Below, one piece after another: positions 1-9,490 of a stretch of 64,000 bases of DNA (position 1 is its first letter; every line of letters starts with the position of its first letter). The position numbers and the translations under genes are program-made. A model generated the notes under the pieces. That model searched no databases and was not told the origin of the DNA. It worked only from the letters and a program-made list of their open reading frames with translations. This stretch comes from Arctopsyche grandis (Eukaryota; Arthropoda; Insecta; Trichoptera; Hydropsychidae): NCBI RefSeq assembly GCF_051622035.1, contig NC_135355.1, positions 41,829,486 to 41,893,485 on the forward strand, given 5' to 3'.

Positions 1-605
1 CTAACTAATTACAATGTGAAATCTTGAAAATTATTGATCAGCCAATGGTTTATATAATTATATTGTAAAATTGATGTCAAAAAGTTTCTTAAATTATTTT
101 TCACATTTGCTGTACATGTAAAAATATATTTTTTACTGACATCTTTTTATGAACGATAAAACTTATTAATAATTATTTCTATGTTTCGTACCAAAATGCA
201 CTCATGTAAATTTTAAACAAAAAGTATATTTTTTGATTACTAACCTCCTTTACGTTTCACACGGTCTTCGTTTAAGACGTCATTTTTTATATCTCTTATC
301 TCTTATCCGATCGTTTTCATACTTTGCCATATTGCTCATTTTGGTCATCAATATAAGTTAAGATATCATCCACCATTACGATGGTGAAAAAATATCGTAT
401 TAGACACGTTTGAAAATACTGCATCGTATTACAGGGTGACGTTTATCTGTCACATTCATCATTCACATCGGTAGTTTCATTACTTTTCGCCCTGCCATCT
501 CGCTGTCAAATTTTAATTATTTAAACGCCTATAACTTTTTTTTTTCACTCTCTATTTTATAAAATTTGCTTTATAGGTTCTCGTTATCTGTAATATATAA
601 ATATT
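1..605. repeat. Partial X block of unit A, cut by window edge
   Basis: Close match to 36,938-37,400 and, with a deletion, to 45,020-45,415. It starts in mid-block, so the peroxiredoxin array very likely extends left of the window. No coding signal is visible. The stretch holds AT-rich sequence shared by the units, including the segment with a run of short pyrimidine-rich words (Tctcttatctcttatccg) near 290-310. Units D and E lost the DNA that follows here (about 545-1,775), keeping only the flanks. Confidence 0.8.
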
Positions 606-1197
606 TATAGTTTTAACTCTCATATGTATATATAAATTTCAAAAGCATCGTGTAATGGCATATACCTACTACATATATATCGATTTACCGCCAAATGTGT
701 TAGATCGGACATTTCACTGTTAGAAGTACATCTCTTCACTGAGCGTTATCTGCGAGATAAGTATTCAATAAGATGTTATCTTGTATCTAATTGTTAATAT
801 CATTTACAATTAGTTTTCCACCAACTAACAAAGCTAGCTTTCCACCAACAACAAACGCCCCCCCATTGACGTTCAGCCTATAACCTCAATTTTCAGTTGT
901 TTCTTTTTCCAAAACCAACTTTCTAACCAATACAAGCTTAATACACAGATCAAACAGTGATAGTTGTATTTTTAGTTATCAGCTGATTTAATTTGTCAGA
1001 TGATTGAAAAGTTCATTTCTGTAAATATATAACCTCATTTATGGACAATCATACATTGATAAACTATTCTGAACTGTATGGATTACATTACAACTTCATT
1101 GTTATCATTAAAGCAATCGTAGTATTAATAAACTATTCTAAACTGTAAGGTTCCCGGCATAAATAGTTATTTTTAGTTATCAGCTGATTTAATTTAT
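606..1197. other. AT-rich spacer before the ORF remnant
   Basis: No recognisable gene. Words repeat within it: 'agttatcagctgattta' occurs at about 975 and again at about 1,175, and 'aaactattctgaactgta' resembles a second occurrence near 1,130, so it contains a local direct duplication about 60-200 bp long just upstream of the ORF remnant. Confidence 0.4.
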
Positions 1198-1812
1198 GTG
1201 AAGATCGTCAAATACGATGGTCTTTTTGGACTATATGGGTTCCGTGGACAGGCGGTAGTTTTTGCACAAGACATTTTTGAGGTAAGTGAGAAGCTTTCAG
1301 ATATGTTGCCAAGATCTACTGATAGCTCGGGACTCGTGGTGGTGACTGAGTGTCTCGAAAGCCTCGACATCACTCGGGAGTTCACCATATGTCGTACCAA
1401 GGTCATACATCACGATGTTCAGTTTCTACAAAGTGATTTTATTTGTGTGGCTGACCAACAACCTGTTGTTGATCCGTCTCAGCCTTCTTTTGTGAACTCT
1501 TACTTGCTATTAAATAATGTGGCAAAAATAGTACGGGCCTAATGGAATCAAGGTAATGGTAATATTTTCAATTCCGATTTTGCAGGTATTCAATGTTTTG
1601 CTATAATGTTCGCCAATATTGTCAGAGCTGCCTTTCTTCATCCTCGGGAATGGTGTACAAATAAACTCAACACGAATATGATTGAAGGCGATGGTTTGTA
1701 TGAGCATATACGATTCTTAACCTTAAATAATATATTAGCTCATCCTATTGGTGTTGATGGTCTCTTGGAGATGCGCAACTTCGATGTCATCAAGAATAAT
1801 ATACTATTATAA
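1198..1812 (+). pseudogene. Broken ORF resembling Helitron-associated DUF6570 / tegument-peptidase-like protein
   Basis: Two open segments follow each other in different frames. The first (1,198-1,542, 114 aa) has FGLYGFRGQAVVFAQDIFEV and a LPRSTDSSGLVVVTE stretch. The second (about 1,585-1,812) has GIQCFAIMFANIVRAAF followed by a W-x-N-x-L pattern. From memory of such families, the first part resembles the DUF6570-like region of large Helitron-associated polyproteins, and the second resembles the Cys-containing start of a C76/OTU-like peptidase. Words such as FFNSYFEK in the following 100 bp could be the same protein after further frameshifts. The joint between the segments and the stops make it non-functional. 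Units D and E have deleted most of it. The family call is inference and could be wrong; the coding relic itself is more secure. Confidence 0.4.
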
Positions 1813-2504
1813 GTTTCAAAACATTTTCCAGCCGGGCTGTCCACGTCGTCGCATTGAGTTATTATATTGCTATATACATATTAACTGAAGATCAATTCTT
1901 TAATAGCTATTTCGAAAAAAGGGAAGGATGCAATATTTAAATGTAATTGTCTATTCTGGTAAGTATAGATTTCGACAACTAATTTTAAGATATTCTAAAT
2001 CTATTTACAGCCTTGACATACCGTTTGTAAAAACAAACCTCCTTTTGGTTTTGTATATAATATTAAGATATATAAAAAAGTATAGTAAATGTTCCGACTT
2101 AAATTACTTTTAATTAATTAATTTAATTTAATTAATTAAAAAAAATATAGTAAATGTTCCGACTTAATTTGACGTATAGCAATAAGCTGTCGGGTCAATG
2201 CATTTGTTATATAGTAAAAAAAAAATGTATATAAAAAACTATAGTAAAAAAACTATATTAAAAAAACTAAAGTAAAATAAATGTATACAAAAAAATAATG
2301 TACTAAAATACAATAACCCATTATAAAATAAAATAATTAAATAAAATTAATTTATTAAAATAAAAAGGCAATTTAAACAATATTTTAACAACCAATGTAC
2401 AAATCTGTGGGATTAAAATTTCAATCAAAATGATTTCAATGATTGGGGTGTCAATGAAAAAGATTTCAATGATTGGGGTTTCAATCAAAATTATGATCCC
2501 GGCT
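1813..2504. repeat. X block continuation, AT-rich, with truncated LTR piece
   Basis: Matches 37,400-38,270 and 45,420-46,290. Around 2,144-2,205 it contains only the first ~60 bp of the LTR that is complete in units D and E, beginning TGTTCCGACTTAATTTGACG. The rest is A-rich low-complexity sequence and a short tandem repeat of GATTTCAATGATTGGGGT around 2,428-2,482. Confidence 0.65.
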
Positions 2505-3347
2505 TAAACTAATGTAATTAAATATATTACTAAGAGTTTTGGGCCGCCTAGGTACGTACATATGTGATAATCTAAAAGCGGCCCAATTTATTTGCCTTAC
2601 TTATTGTGCATAAATAATGTATATATATTAAAATTGGTTTTCCAATCATCAATATTAAAAGAAGGTGAGAAGAAAACGCATATATATAATAGACAGACTA
2701 CTACAATTTCCACGATTGACAATTCATAATAAATAATTAATAATTTTAAATATACGTAATGAATATAAATTATCATGAATACATAACAAATATAAATCAG
2801 TTAGTAATTTATACTACATGTGTATTGTAGATTGCAAAACACAATGAAATATAAACAATAATAACAAGACAACAAACAAGCAATACAATAAATAATAAAT
2901 AATTTATTAATCAAGTTCCAGAAATAAACCAATTTATATTACACATTTTCATATAATAAAAATACTGTGTGAAGTGTGTGAAGCTAGGGCTTCCAAGCCG
3001 GTTTAAACCGAAACCAAAAAGCCGGCTTTTTGACCATTTTAAAAAAAACCGAAAACCGGCTTTTTGGCTCGATCAACCGGCTTTTTAAGGTTTACTTTAA
3101 TTAATGCTTTTTTCCTCAAAATTAACAATTATGAATCTTAAATTTCTATGAAAGATCAAAATAAATGTGTATAAACGCTCTTAGGTAATAGCCAATAGGC
3201 GTGTATTTCTTTGAACAAAAAAAAAGCTACATTCCTTTTTTTCTTGAGCGGTTTCTTTGAGATTTAGTAAAGGAACAGGTCATAAACTAATGTAATTAAA
3301 TATATTACTAAGAGTTTTGGGCCGCCTAGGTACGTATGTGATGATCT
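2505..3347. repeat. Direct repeat pair flanking ~700 bp
   Basis: A segment of about 53 bp (2,505-2,557) recurs almost identically at 3,283-3,335. Both copies contain TTTTGGGCCGCCTAGGTACG. The first copy continues into a small palindrome, GGGCCGC ... GCGGCCC (2,541-2,585). The second runs directly into the tRNA-like head of the SINE at 3,348. One copy lies outside and one inside the hAT-like element that starts at 2,984. Confidence 0.7.
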
Positions 3348-4637
3348 AGCCAGCAGCGTGGCTCAGTAGTTAAGCTTCTGCTTAACACTGAGAGGCGCCG
3401 AGTTCGATCCCTTGAGCTGACCTCGATTGAAAAGAATTTTTCTGAGTATATCTGTAATGCTGCTGGTCAGACCAGGATTTGTGACTCCTGGTTGATCGTT
3501 TCCTATCAGAGTTTGCCAATTTTCTCTGATTTCATTGTTGAAACGATTCCCGATTAAAAATTGGCTAAAAATCCTTCCTACCCACTATGTCACCACTATT
3601 TGAGTATGATTAATGTAAATATTACAATAAAAATGTATGTACAATTCATAGATGTCTCGTTAATTGTCGAGTTTAAGTCAGTGTCTCGTAATTTAGCGAC
3701 TTATATAATAAAAAAAAAATGCTGTATTGTTTGTAATTTGGCCAGGAAGGCGCATTGGGGTTTACCTGTAATGCCTTCCTGGTATGAAATAAAAATAAAT
3801 AAAAAATAAATAAACCAATAAAATATTATTGAAAGTATGTAGTTTCAATGACCTACCCAACTTCAGGTATAGAAAGCATCCTTATCTATCGCAAATCCTT
3901 GTACTTGAAAACATCAAAAAAAGTAGTCAAATGATTTATGGCAAAATGCATAGGAATTTCCGAAATATAATTGATTTTTCTTCGAAGGAATTGCCCTTTA
4001 AATATTGAGGCCACATACCTACTTTTATTATGGATTTAAAATGTTCGTAATCAAATGAATTTGCCGTTTCAAATGAATTTGTTTCCGAAATTTGCAACGG
4101 TTGCTTTTGGATTTTTTAAGCTAAAACAGATGCGTAAAAACAACTTTGAAATCACTTTTTCTATAATATGTCTTTGAATCTCAGCAGCTCTTAATATTAA
4201 GTTCACGATTCCACAATTATAGTTTTTCTGAGAGGTTACACATTATTTTTTAAATAATATATTCTTGATAGTAACTTATTTAAATCATTTAATTATATGT
4301 GCGTATTTAGGATCTGCCATTTTACGACTGTGATATATGTACATATAATACAAATTGTATTATTTGTAATATTTGTAATAATAATATAAAGTAATGATCT
4401 TATGAAAGTTCATAATGTTTATAACTTAATTTAATTTATAAAAAACTATCTTTTTGCATAATATAGATATATATTATGCAAATATATACATATTTACATT
4501 TTTTTTTCGATATAAAAATTTTAAACTTAAAAAAATCGTATTTTTCTAAAACCGGTGAAAGCCGGCCAACTGGCTTTTTATTTGTAAAAAAACCGAAAAC
4601 CGGCTTTTTATTTTGGGCGGTTTTTTGGAACCCCTAG
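2984..4637. mobile_element. Non-autonomous hAT-like element with CCGGCTTTTT subterminal repeats
   Basis: Ends CTAGGGCTTCCAA (left) and TTGGAACCCCTAG (right) are inverted repeats with one mismatch. Flanks GTGTGAAG and GTGTGAAA look like an 8-bp target duplication with one change, as expected for hAT. Repeated CCGGCTTTTT words cluster inside both ends (about 3,020-3,090 and 4,560-4,610), a pattern typical of transposase-binding subterminal repeats. No transposase ORF is visible; the interior contains a SINE (3,348-3,813). Confidence 0.6.
3348..3813 (+). mobile_element. tRNA-derived SINE with CR1-like LINE tail
   Basis: The head has pol III internal promoter boxes: A box TGGCTCAGTAGTTAAGC (3,359-3,375) and B box GTTCGATCC (3,402-3,410), spaced as in tRNA genes. 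The anticodon arm cannot be assigned, so this is a tRNA-like SINE head and not a tRNA gene. The body ends in a stem-loop (3,741-3,783) followed by an AAATAAA-rich tail. The last ~45 bp plus the tail match the 3' end of the CR1-like LINE at 25,579-25,670, which implies mobilisation by that LINE family. The SINE sits inside the hAT-like element at 2,984-4,637. Confidence 0.8.
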
Positions 4638-4639
4638 TG

Positions 4640-5806
4640 TGAAAGAGCTTGCAATTTACCGTCAAATTACAATAACCGGTAAACGGTAAATAATTGTTCC
4701 CATTACCGGTTATTTACCGGCAAATGAAAAGCAAATAAATATAACAATTTATTGGTTTTTTGTTGGGTTTATTAAAAAATGTTCATTTTATTTGGTACAA
4801 TGAATTTTCAGAATTAAAATATGCTCTCAGGAAACAAATCATATCAATACTTTCGTATTTTAGACTTGACCTGAATTTCGTACATATGTATTTGTCCCGC
4901 AGATGAAATAGCTCGTTCTGATTCAACACTTCTTGGTCGGCAAGTCATAAAATGTTGAAATGCAATGTTTAAATATTTGTCACGAATTTTTTCGAGTTCC
5001 AAATATGACATTTCTCTCTGAATAACATTGTTTACATCTTTTTTCGTTTATCCACTTTATTTTTGTCGTTTAATTTCGTGTTAATATTTCGACTATTCTA
5101 TTTCATTTCCTTCTCTGTCTTTTTGTTCAGAAATTTTATAGCTCTCATCCCTCAAAAATTCATACTTAGTTATATCTATGATTTTTTCCATTATTGTAGT
5201 TTTATTCGTTATATTAAATATTCCATATTCATCAAAATCATTTATTGTATCAGGATCATTAAGATAATTAACCACGTCGGAATATATCGTTCTTCTTTCC
5301 TTTATTCGAATTATAAGCTCTTCTTTAAGTTCCATGGCTAAAAAAGAACTGTATTTAGACAGTTCATCAAGCATAAATTTCAATGTTATGTCGGCTGTAT
5401 ATAGATTTATGTCTTCACGACATAGAGCTTCTACAGCTATTTTTACCGGTTGTAATGCCAAGATTATGTCAGAGATGTTATCAAATTCAATATTATTGAT
5501 TTTTATCTCCGATTGTATATCAATCAAACTTTTTAAGATCGCATTTTTAATTTCATAAAATCGTTCCAGCATTTTCAGTAAGGAAGTTATTTAATTCATT
5601 CTGTGTTGCCAGAGTCGAAAAACAAAACTCCCCATTCCATTTGCATAACTATATTAAACTTACATTATAATATGCCTGTAGCTGTCCTTAATTCGCCAAA
5701 AAATCATTTCCGGTAATTTTCCAATTTACCGGTAATGACCAAGGGTGTTTTTTTGGCGATTTACCGGTTTACCGGTAAACCGGTAAACCGGTGATGCAAC
5801 CTCTAG
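4640..5806. mobile_element. hAT-like element with CCGGTAAA subterminal repeats
   Basis: Abuts the previous element. The ends contain dense CCGGTAAA/TTTACCGG words (4,675-4,735 left; 5,715-5,790 right). The terminal inverted repeat is weak (GAGCTTGCAAT left; ATGCAACCTCT right), and I see no clean target duplication. It encloses a minus-strand hAT transposase fragment (5,093-5,572), which supports the class assignment. Confidence 0.55.
5093..5572 (-). pseudogene. hAT transposase fragment (BED-type zinc-finger transposase interior)
   Basis: A 159-aa open segment with ALQPVKIAVEALCREDINLY followed by TADITLKFMLDEL. This matches the well-conserved interior of hAT/ZBED-type transposases, where a 'LxPxKxAxExLCRxD' motif precedes a helix. 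The N-terminal BED finger and the C-terminal dimerisation domain are missing, so it is a relic. It lies on the minus strand inside an element whose ends carry repeated CCGGTAAA words, probably the remains of its own transposon. The first Met may not be a true start. Confidence 0.65.
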
Positions 5807-6535
5807 TATCTATATAAGAAAAAGATTAACAAAGTACATACATAAGTATAGTAAAAGTGTATTTACCAGTTGTAATATATTTCGATTAGTCAAAATATGT
5901 TTCATCTATCCCATATATGTATAATAGTTATTTCATATGACAATGGATTTAAAATGTGACTTATCGGAATCAGTCGATATGTAAGTATTCACCAACGGAT
6001 AATCCGCTTGAAATACCTAAAATAGGTTTTTGAGCTCTTTTTCCTATTACGCTGTACATATTAACATTAGAATGAGATAATACTATGATTACTAACAAAC
6101 TTAAATTAAAATTGTTAAATCGAAAATGATCAGCAGACCAGTAGCTATTAAAATAGATATAAGATGTATTGCGAACATAATTTAGTAATAATAAAAAGCA
6201 TTTAGAAATCAAAAAAAAAATACCTAAAAAAGATGGTAAGTGCTCATCGAATGACATTTCTTCGCTGAATTCCGTTTCTTCTTTCTACTTTATGAGTGTG
6301 ATTTATAGTACCTAGGCTTTCAATGAATGTGGCACTTGACTTGCAATTCGAGTCGGCATGTCACTATAGACTATTAGTTTAATGTAAGTATACAATAGTT
6401 CCGAAAAAATGAATTGTGATTTGTATGTAATAAAAGGCTCGTTTCCAGTTTATAAAACAAGTTGATTATTAATTATTTGTGTCATATTGATTGAAGGAGT
6501 ATTCGACATACTGAGGCTAGGTAAATATGAATTTA
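5807..6535. repeat. X block of unit A, right part, single-arm state
   Basis: Matches 38,690-39,150 and 50,560-51,010. Here the segment of about 170 bp around 6,053-6,240 occurs once. Units D and E have the same segment as an inverted duplication plus a third copy, so unit A shows the simpler arrangement. No convincing gene: the 95-aa minus ORF is not conserved in the other units. Confidence 0.65.
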
Positions 6536-6540
6536 GGTAT

Positions 6541-6743
6541 TGTTCCGATTCGGTTTGACGTGTGGCACCACACCGTCGTATTAATGATGTGTCGGAACCG
6601 GACACTGTGAGCTAGTAGTCGCCAGTTAGTAGCGGGGGCTCATTCTAAGCACTTGTGCCCGAGAATGATGCGAGCTCATATTTCCCCACGTGTAAATTTT
6701 ATATATCAATAAAACTTCATCTAAACCAATTAACGAAGGTCCA
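6541..6743 (+). mobile_element. Solo LTR, 203 bp, TSD GGTAT
   Basis: Begins TGTTCCGA and ends GGTCCA (TG...CA), flanked by GGTAT on both sides (6,536-6,540 and 6,744-6,748). Units D (about 39,150) and E (about 51,003) have the unfilled site with a single GGTAT. A polyadenylation-like AATAAAA lies about 45 bp from the 3' end. Its ends resemble the 226-bp LTR at 37,822-38,047 (both with CCCCACGTGTAAATTTT), so they belong to one family. The 5-bp target duplication fits Bel-Pao or Copia types. No internal region remains. Confidence 0.85.
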
Positions 6744-6946
6744 GGTATGGTCGTCGTTCGAAATCTTGATATTCGACCTACTCGCTTCGGTATACTCCAG
6801 TGGCGGCTCGTCCTAATGGGCTGCCGGGCTGCAGCCCCTCCTATAAAATTCTAAAATATATGTTTAATAATACATTTAATATTTTATTTATTAATGATAT
6901 TTTTTTTATTAGTTGGATGGACGAACTATTGGGGCCTTCCTTAAAT

Positions 6947-6994
6947 ATTACTTACAATATCACCCATATCCAAAAGGGTGATATTGTAAGTAAT
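6947..6994. repeat. Hairpin with 19-bp perfect arms
   Basis: ATTACTTACAATATCACCC (6,947-6,965) is the exact reverse complement of 6,976-6,994, with a 10-nt loop. The outer 14 bp of the arm also end the unrelated palindromic MITEs at 9,186, 16,899 and 31,985 kb-scale positions described elsewhere. Confidence 0.85.
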
Positions 6995-7447
6995 GTTGAC
7001 CGTTTCGAAGACCCCACTAACTTGTATGGTAACAGATGAATTAAAATGTTGCTGTACTGGCTGTAAAGTTTTACAGCGCCGCCCTGAACGCCACGCAGCC
7101 CGGAGTCTCGGAACGAGAAAGAGAAAGAGCTATTTGCAACTGCAGATAGCTCTTTCTCTTTCACTCACTCTGCCGTTTTGGGCTGGATAGTCGGCAGCCT
7201 TCGCCTGTTAAACGACATTCATCTGTCAGTTTGTGTAAGATTTCGCGTGCTTGATCTTACATTTGATTAGTTGAATCGCACGATCACAGCTTTATTCGTT
7301 TTCGTTACTCTTAATTGGTTGTGTACGAGCCCTCATCAAATCTTCGGTGAGTCATTTTCATTTCGATAACAGCAAACTTTTTTCAAATCTGTTTAATTTT
7401 TTCTCGTAATTTTTATTTAAATATATTAAGATTTTTTTCTTTTAAAA

Positions 7448-7815
7448 ATGGAAGAAAAAAAGAATTCAGTAAAATATTTACAAAATTTGCACTTTTCGCG
7501 ACTAGAACTTACCGAAAAAGTCGCTATAAAAGCATTAGGCTGCCTCACGCCCAATTTAATTATTTCACAGCCTGCAACTAGTAGATCCTTTAGTTACTCG
7601 CGAAAATTTAATCCAGACATTTATTAAAAATAGAATTGGTTAACGGGATGTACAGAAAAAAACGCGTTATTTTGTTATCCGTGTCTTTTGTTTGGAGGCG
7701 AGTCGCCAGGCGAAGCATCTTGGACGAAAACAGGAGTTACAACATTTAAACGATAAAATTAAAAAACACGAGGGAAGTGTCGAAAACTTAAAAAATGTGT
7801 GTAATCCACGATTTT
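7448..7815 (+). pseudogene. TTF-type zinc-finger segment of a hAT (ZMYM1-like) transposase
   Basis: Starts MEEKKNSVKYLQNL and, with frameshifts, reads WLTGCTEKNALFCYPCLLFGG and then SWTKTGVTTFKRLNDKIKKHE. The 'W...CxxxxxFCxPCLLFGG...WxxxGV.D' pattern is the TTF-type zinc finger at the N-terminus of ZMYM1/hAT-like transposases. A frameshift with a stop near 7,625 and the missing DDE/dimerisation parts make it non-functional. It lies within, and in the same orientation as, the element at 6,798-7,984. Confidence 0.7.
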
Positions 7816-8060
7816 GGGATCGGTTAACATAAAACCCCATTTAAGCGAAACTTATCGGCGGGAAATAGATAAGCATAACGAAAACTTTTGTCCTGTTATG
7901 ACATGATAGAACAATTATGGTGACATGTTTTAGACATCTTTTCAGTGCAGCCCCGCCACTAAAACTTATCACGAGCCGCCACTGGTATACTCGTATTCGG
8001 CGAATTCAATTAGCCGAATTTACAGTGAATCGTATTCCTGCTTGTGTGAGTCCGCTTGTT

Positions 8061-8599
8061 GGCTCCGTCCACACTACCGATATCTACACCCGATATTTGC
8101 GAATTTTTCCATAACCAGTTCCTAAATAGCAACCACAGGTTGCAATATGGGAACTGGATATGGAAAATTCGAGAATATCGGTAGGGTTGCCATACGTCCC
8201 GTATATTCGGGACATGTCCCGTATTTCACTACTCGGTCCCGTATTACAATTTGTCACGTATTTGTCCCGTTTTCTCCCTAAACTCTAGATTTCTCCCTAA
8301 ACTCGAGAATATTTTCCCTGATGTCAACACAATGGTCGGATGAAAGAAATAAGCTGGCAGTTGAGACAGTTGAGGCAATTTTGGTTTGCCAGTATAATTT
8401 TAAAATGACTTGCGCTCAATTTGATCATGATGTAAAAGAGGAAAATGAATTAATTAAAAAAGTTAAATTATCGTCAAAATACGATTGGGCTAAAACAGAC
8501 TAATATTTTAAAATAAACTATTACGTACCTACTTTTCCATGTTTTATTTATGACATGACAATTATGGCAACCCTAGATATCGGTAGTGTCGACGTAGCC
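8061..8599. mobile_element. Foldback MITE with nested hAT-like element, unit A
   Basis: A palindromic element of about 150 bp begins GGCTCCGTCCACACTACC and ends GGTAGTGTCGACGTAGCC. A second element (8,182-8,575) sits in its right arm. Units B (16,257) and C (31,014) have the unfilled site (CGCTTGTTTACTTGG), and the filled sites show GTT on both sides. A 3-bp duplication suggests PIF/Harbinger-like transposition. The loop region holds the sequence CAGTTCCTAAATAGCAACC and its inverted partner. Confidence 0.75.
8182..8575 (+). mobile_element. 394-bp hAT-like element with 60-aa transposase tail, unit A
   Basis: Terminal inverted repeats TAGGGTTGCCAT / ATGGCAACCCTA, with GATATCGG as right flank and AATATCGG as left flank (exact GATATCGG pairs in units D and E). 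It contains a 60-codon ORF at 8,321-8,503, starting MSTQWSDERNKLAVETVEAI and ending SSKYDWAKTD. This looks like the last part of a hAT dimerisation region (W-S-D-E-R-N ... helix ... SSKY). Unit A carries two copies of the CTCCCTAAACTC word upstream of the ORF where other units have three. Only the C-terminal tail is present, so no transposition activity is expected from it. Confidence 0.75.
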
Positions 8600-9185
8600 G
8601 TTTACTTGGTCGATCGGTGCCAGACCGAGGGCCAATACTCGACAGGAGTCCGGCCTGGCCAGACACCTGCTCTCACGAAACCATCTCTGCTCGTCCTCAG
8701 CAGCTCCATACTCCAGTCTTTGCCGACCGGAAGCTTCCAATCTTCGCCATTCGAGTATTCATTTCGATCTTTCGCTATGGAGCTGTCCTGATGCTCGCCT
8801 TCTCGTCGTCAGCAGCTTAAGCGACGACGAAGGGCCGCAAATTACGCTTGAAAACTCAGGTTGGCCAACTCTCGTTTTAAAAATCTACTGCTTTGTTCTT
8901 TCATCTTTCAGGCTTTCGTTCCTTATTATTTAGATCTGGAATCCAGTCGGGGCGAAGCAGCTGCGGCATAATATTACTATATTAAACTACGACATGTAAT
9001 TTTTTTTTTCACTAGCCTCTTCTTACTTCGCTTTCGATTTTTTTTAATCATATAGCATCTCAATCCGTAAAAAATATAAAACTATTTTTTTCACCCTTGC
9101 CTTAAAGAGATAGCTGAAACGTACATGCTATCTCTTTCAGCACCTCTCGACCAATAGCATTTCGTATAGGAGCCGTCGACACCAG

Positions 9186-9217
9186 CAATATTACTTACAA
9201 TATTGTAAGTAATATTG
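9186..9217. repeat. Perfect 32-bp palindrome
   Basis: CAATATTACTTACAAT followed by its exact reverse complement. It is the loop-deleted version of the longer hairpins at 16,899-16,987 and around 31,950-32,005. Confidence 0.9.
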
Positions 9218-9311
9218 TCTTTGGCCCCATGGACATGTAAGAAATTCTATTAGTCGAAATGGGGTGAAAAGGACATATGCGTTTTACCCAAGTCTCATAT
9301 GTGGCGGATGG

Positions 9312-9490
9312 CATATAGTCATCACTAAGGGAAGGCGATCAAGTTGATTTTGCCCAAAAACAATGGTTAACTATTCTCAATTACTATTGTGCTGCATAGG
9401 AAGAGAGCAAAAAAAGGTTGACAATAGTGAACCCTTTTTTTGGAGAAAAAGGAACTCGACCGCCTTCCCTCAGTTATTACTAACGCTCGA
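9312..9490. mobile_element. MITE with AAGGGAAGGCGG ends, unit A
   Basis: Left end TAGTCATCACTAAGGGAAGG and right end CCTTCCCTCAGTTATTACTA form inverted repeats of about 30 bp. Related copies are at 17,236-17,400 and 32,110-32,285, and a truncated one is at about 31,715-31,860. No ORF. Confidence 0.6.

Larger units (their letters stand above)
6798..7984 (+). mobile_element. hAT-like element, 1,187 bp, TSD GTATACTC
   Basis: Perfect 14-bp terminal inverted repeats CAGTGGCGGCTCGT / ACGAGCCGCCACTG, flanked by the 8-bp duplication GTATACTC (6,790-6,797 and 7,985-7,992). The corresponding site in unit E (about 51,058) is empty, with one GTATACTC. Terminus and duplication length are those of hAT elements. 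The interior carries a broken TTF-type zinc-finger coding segment (7,448-7,815) and a hairpin (6,947-6,994). The catalytic domain is absent, so it is an internally deleted copy. Confidence 0.92.

Noticed and set aside
3348-3420. Functional tRNA gene
   Set aside because: A and B boxes are present, but the cloverleaf is not complete and the sequence continues into a SINE body with a LINE-type tail.
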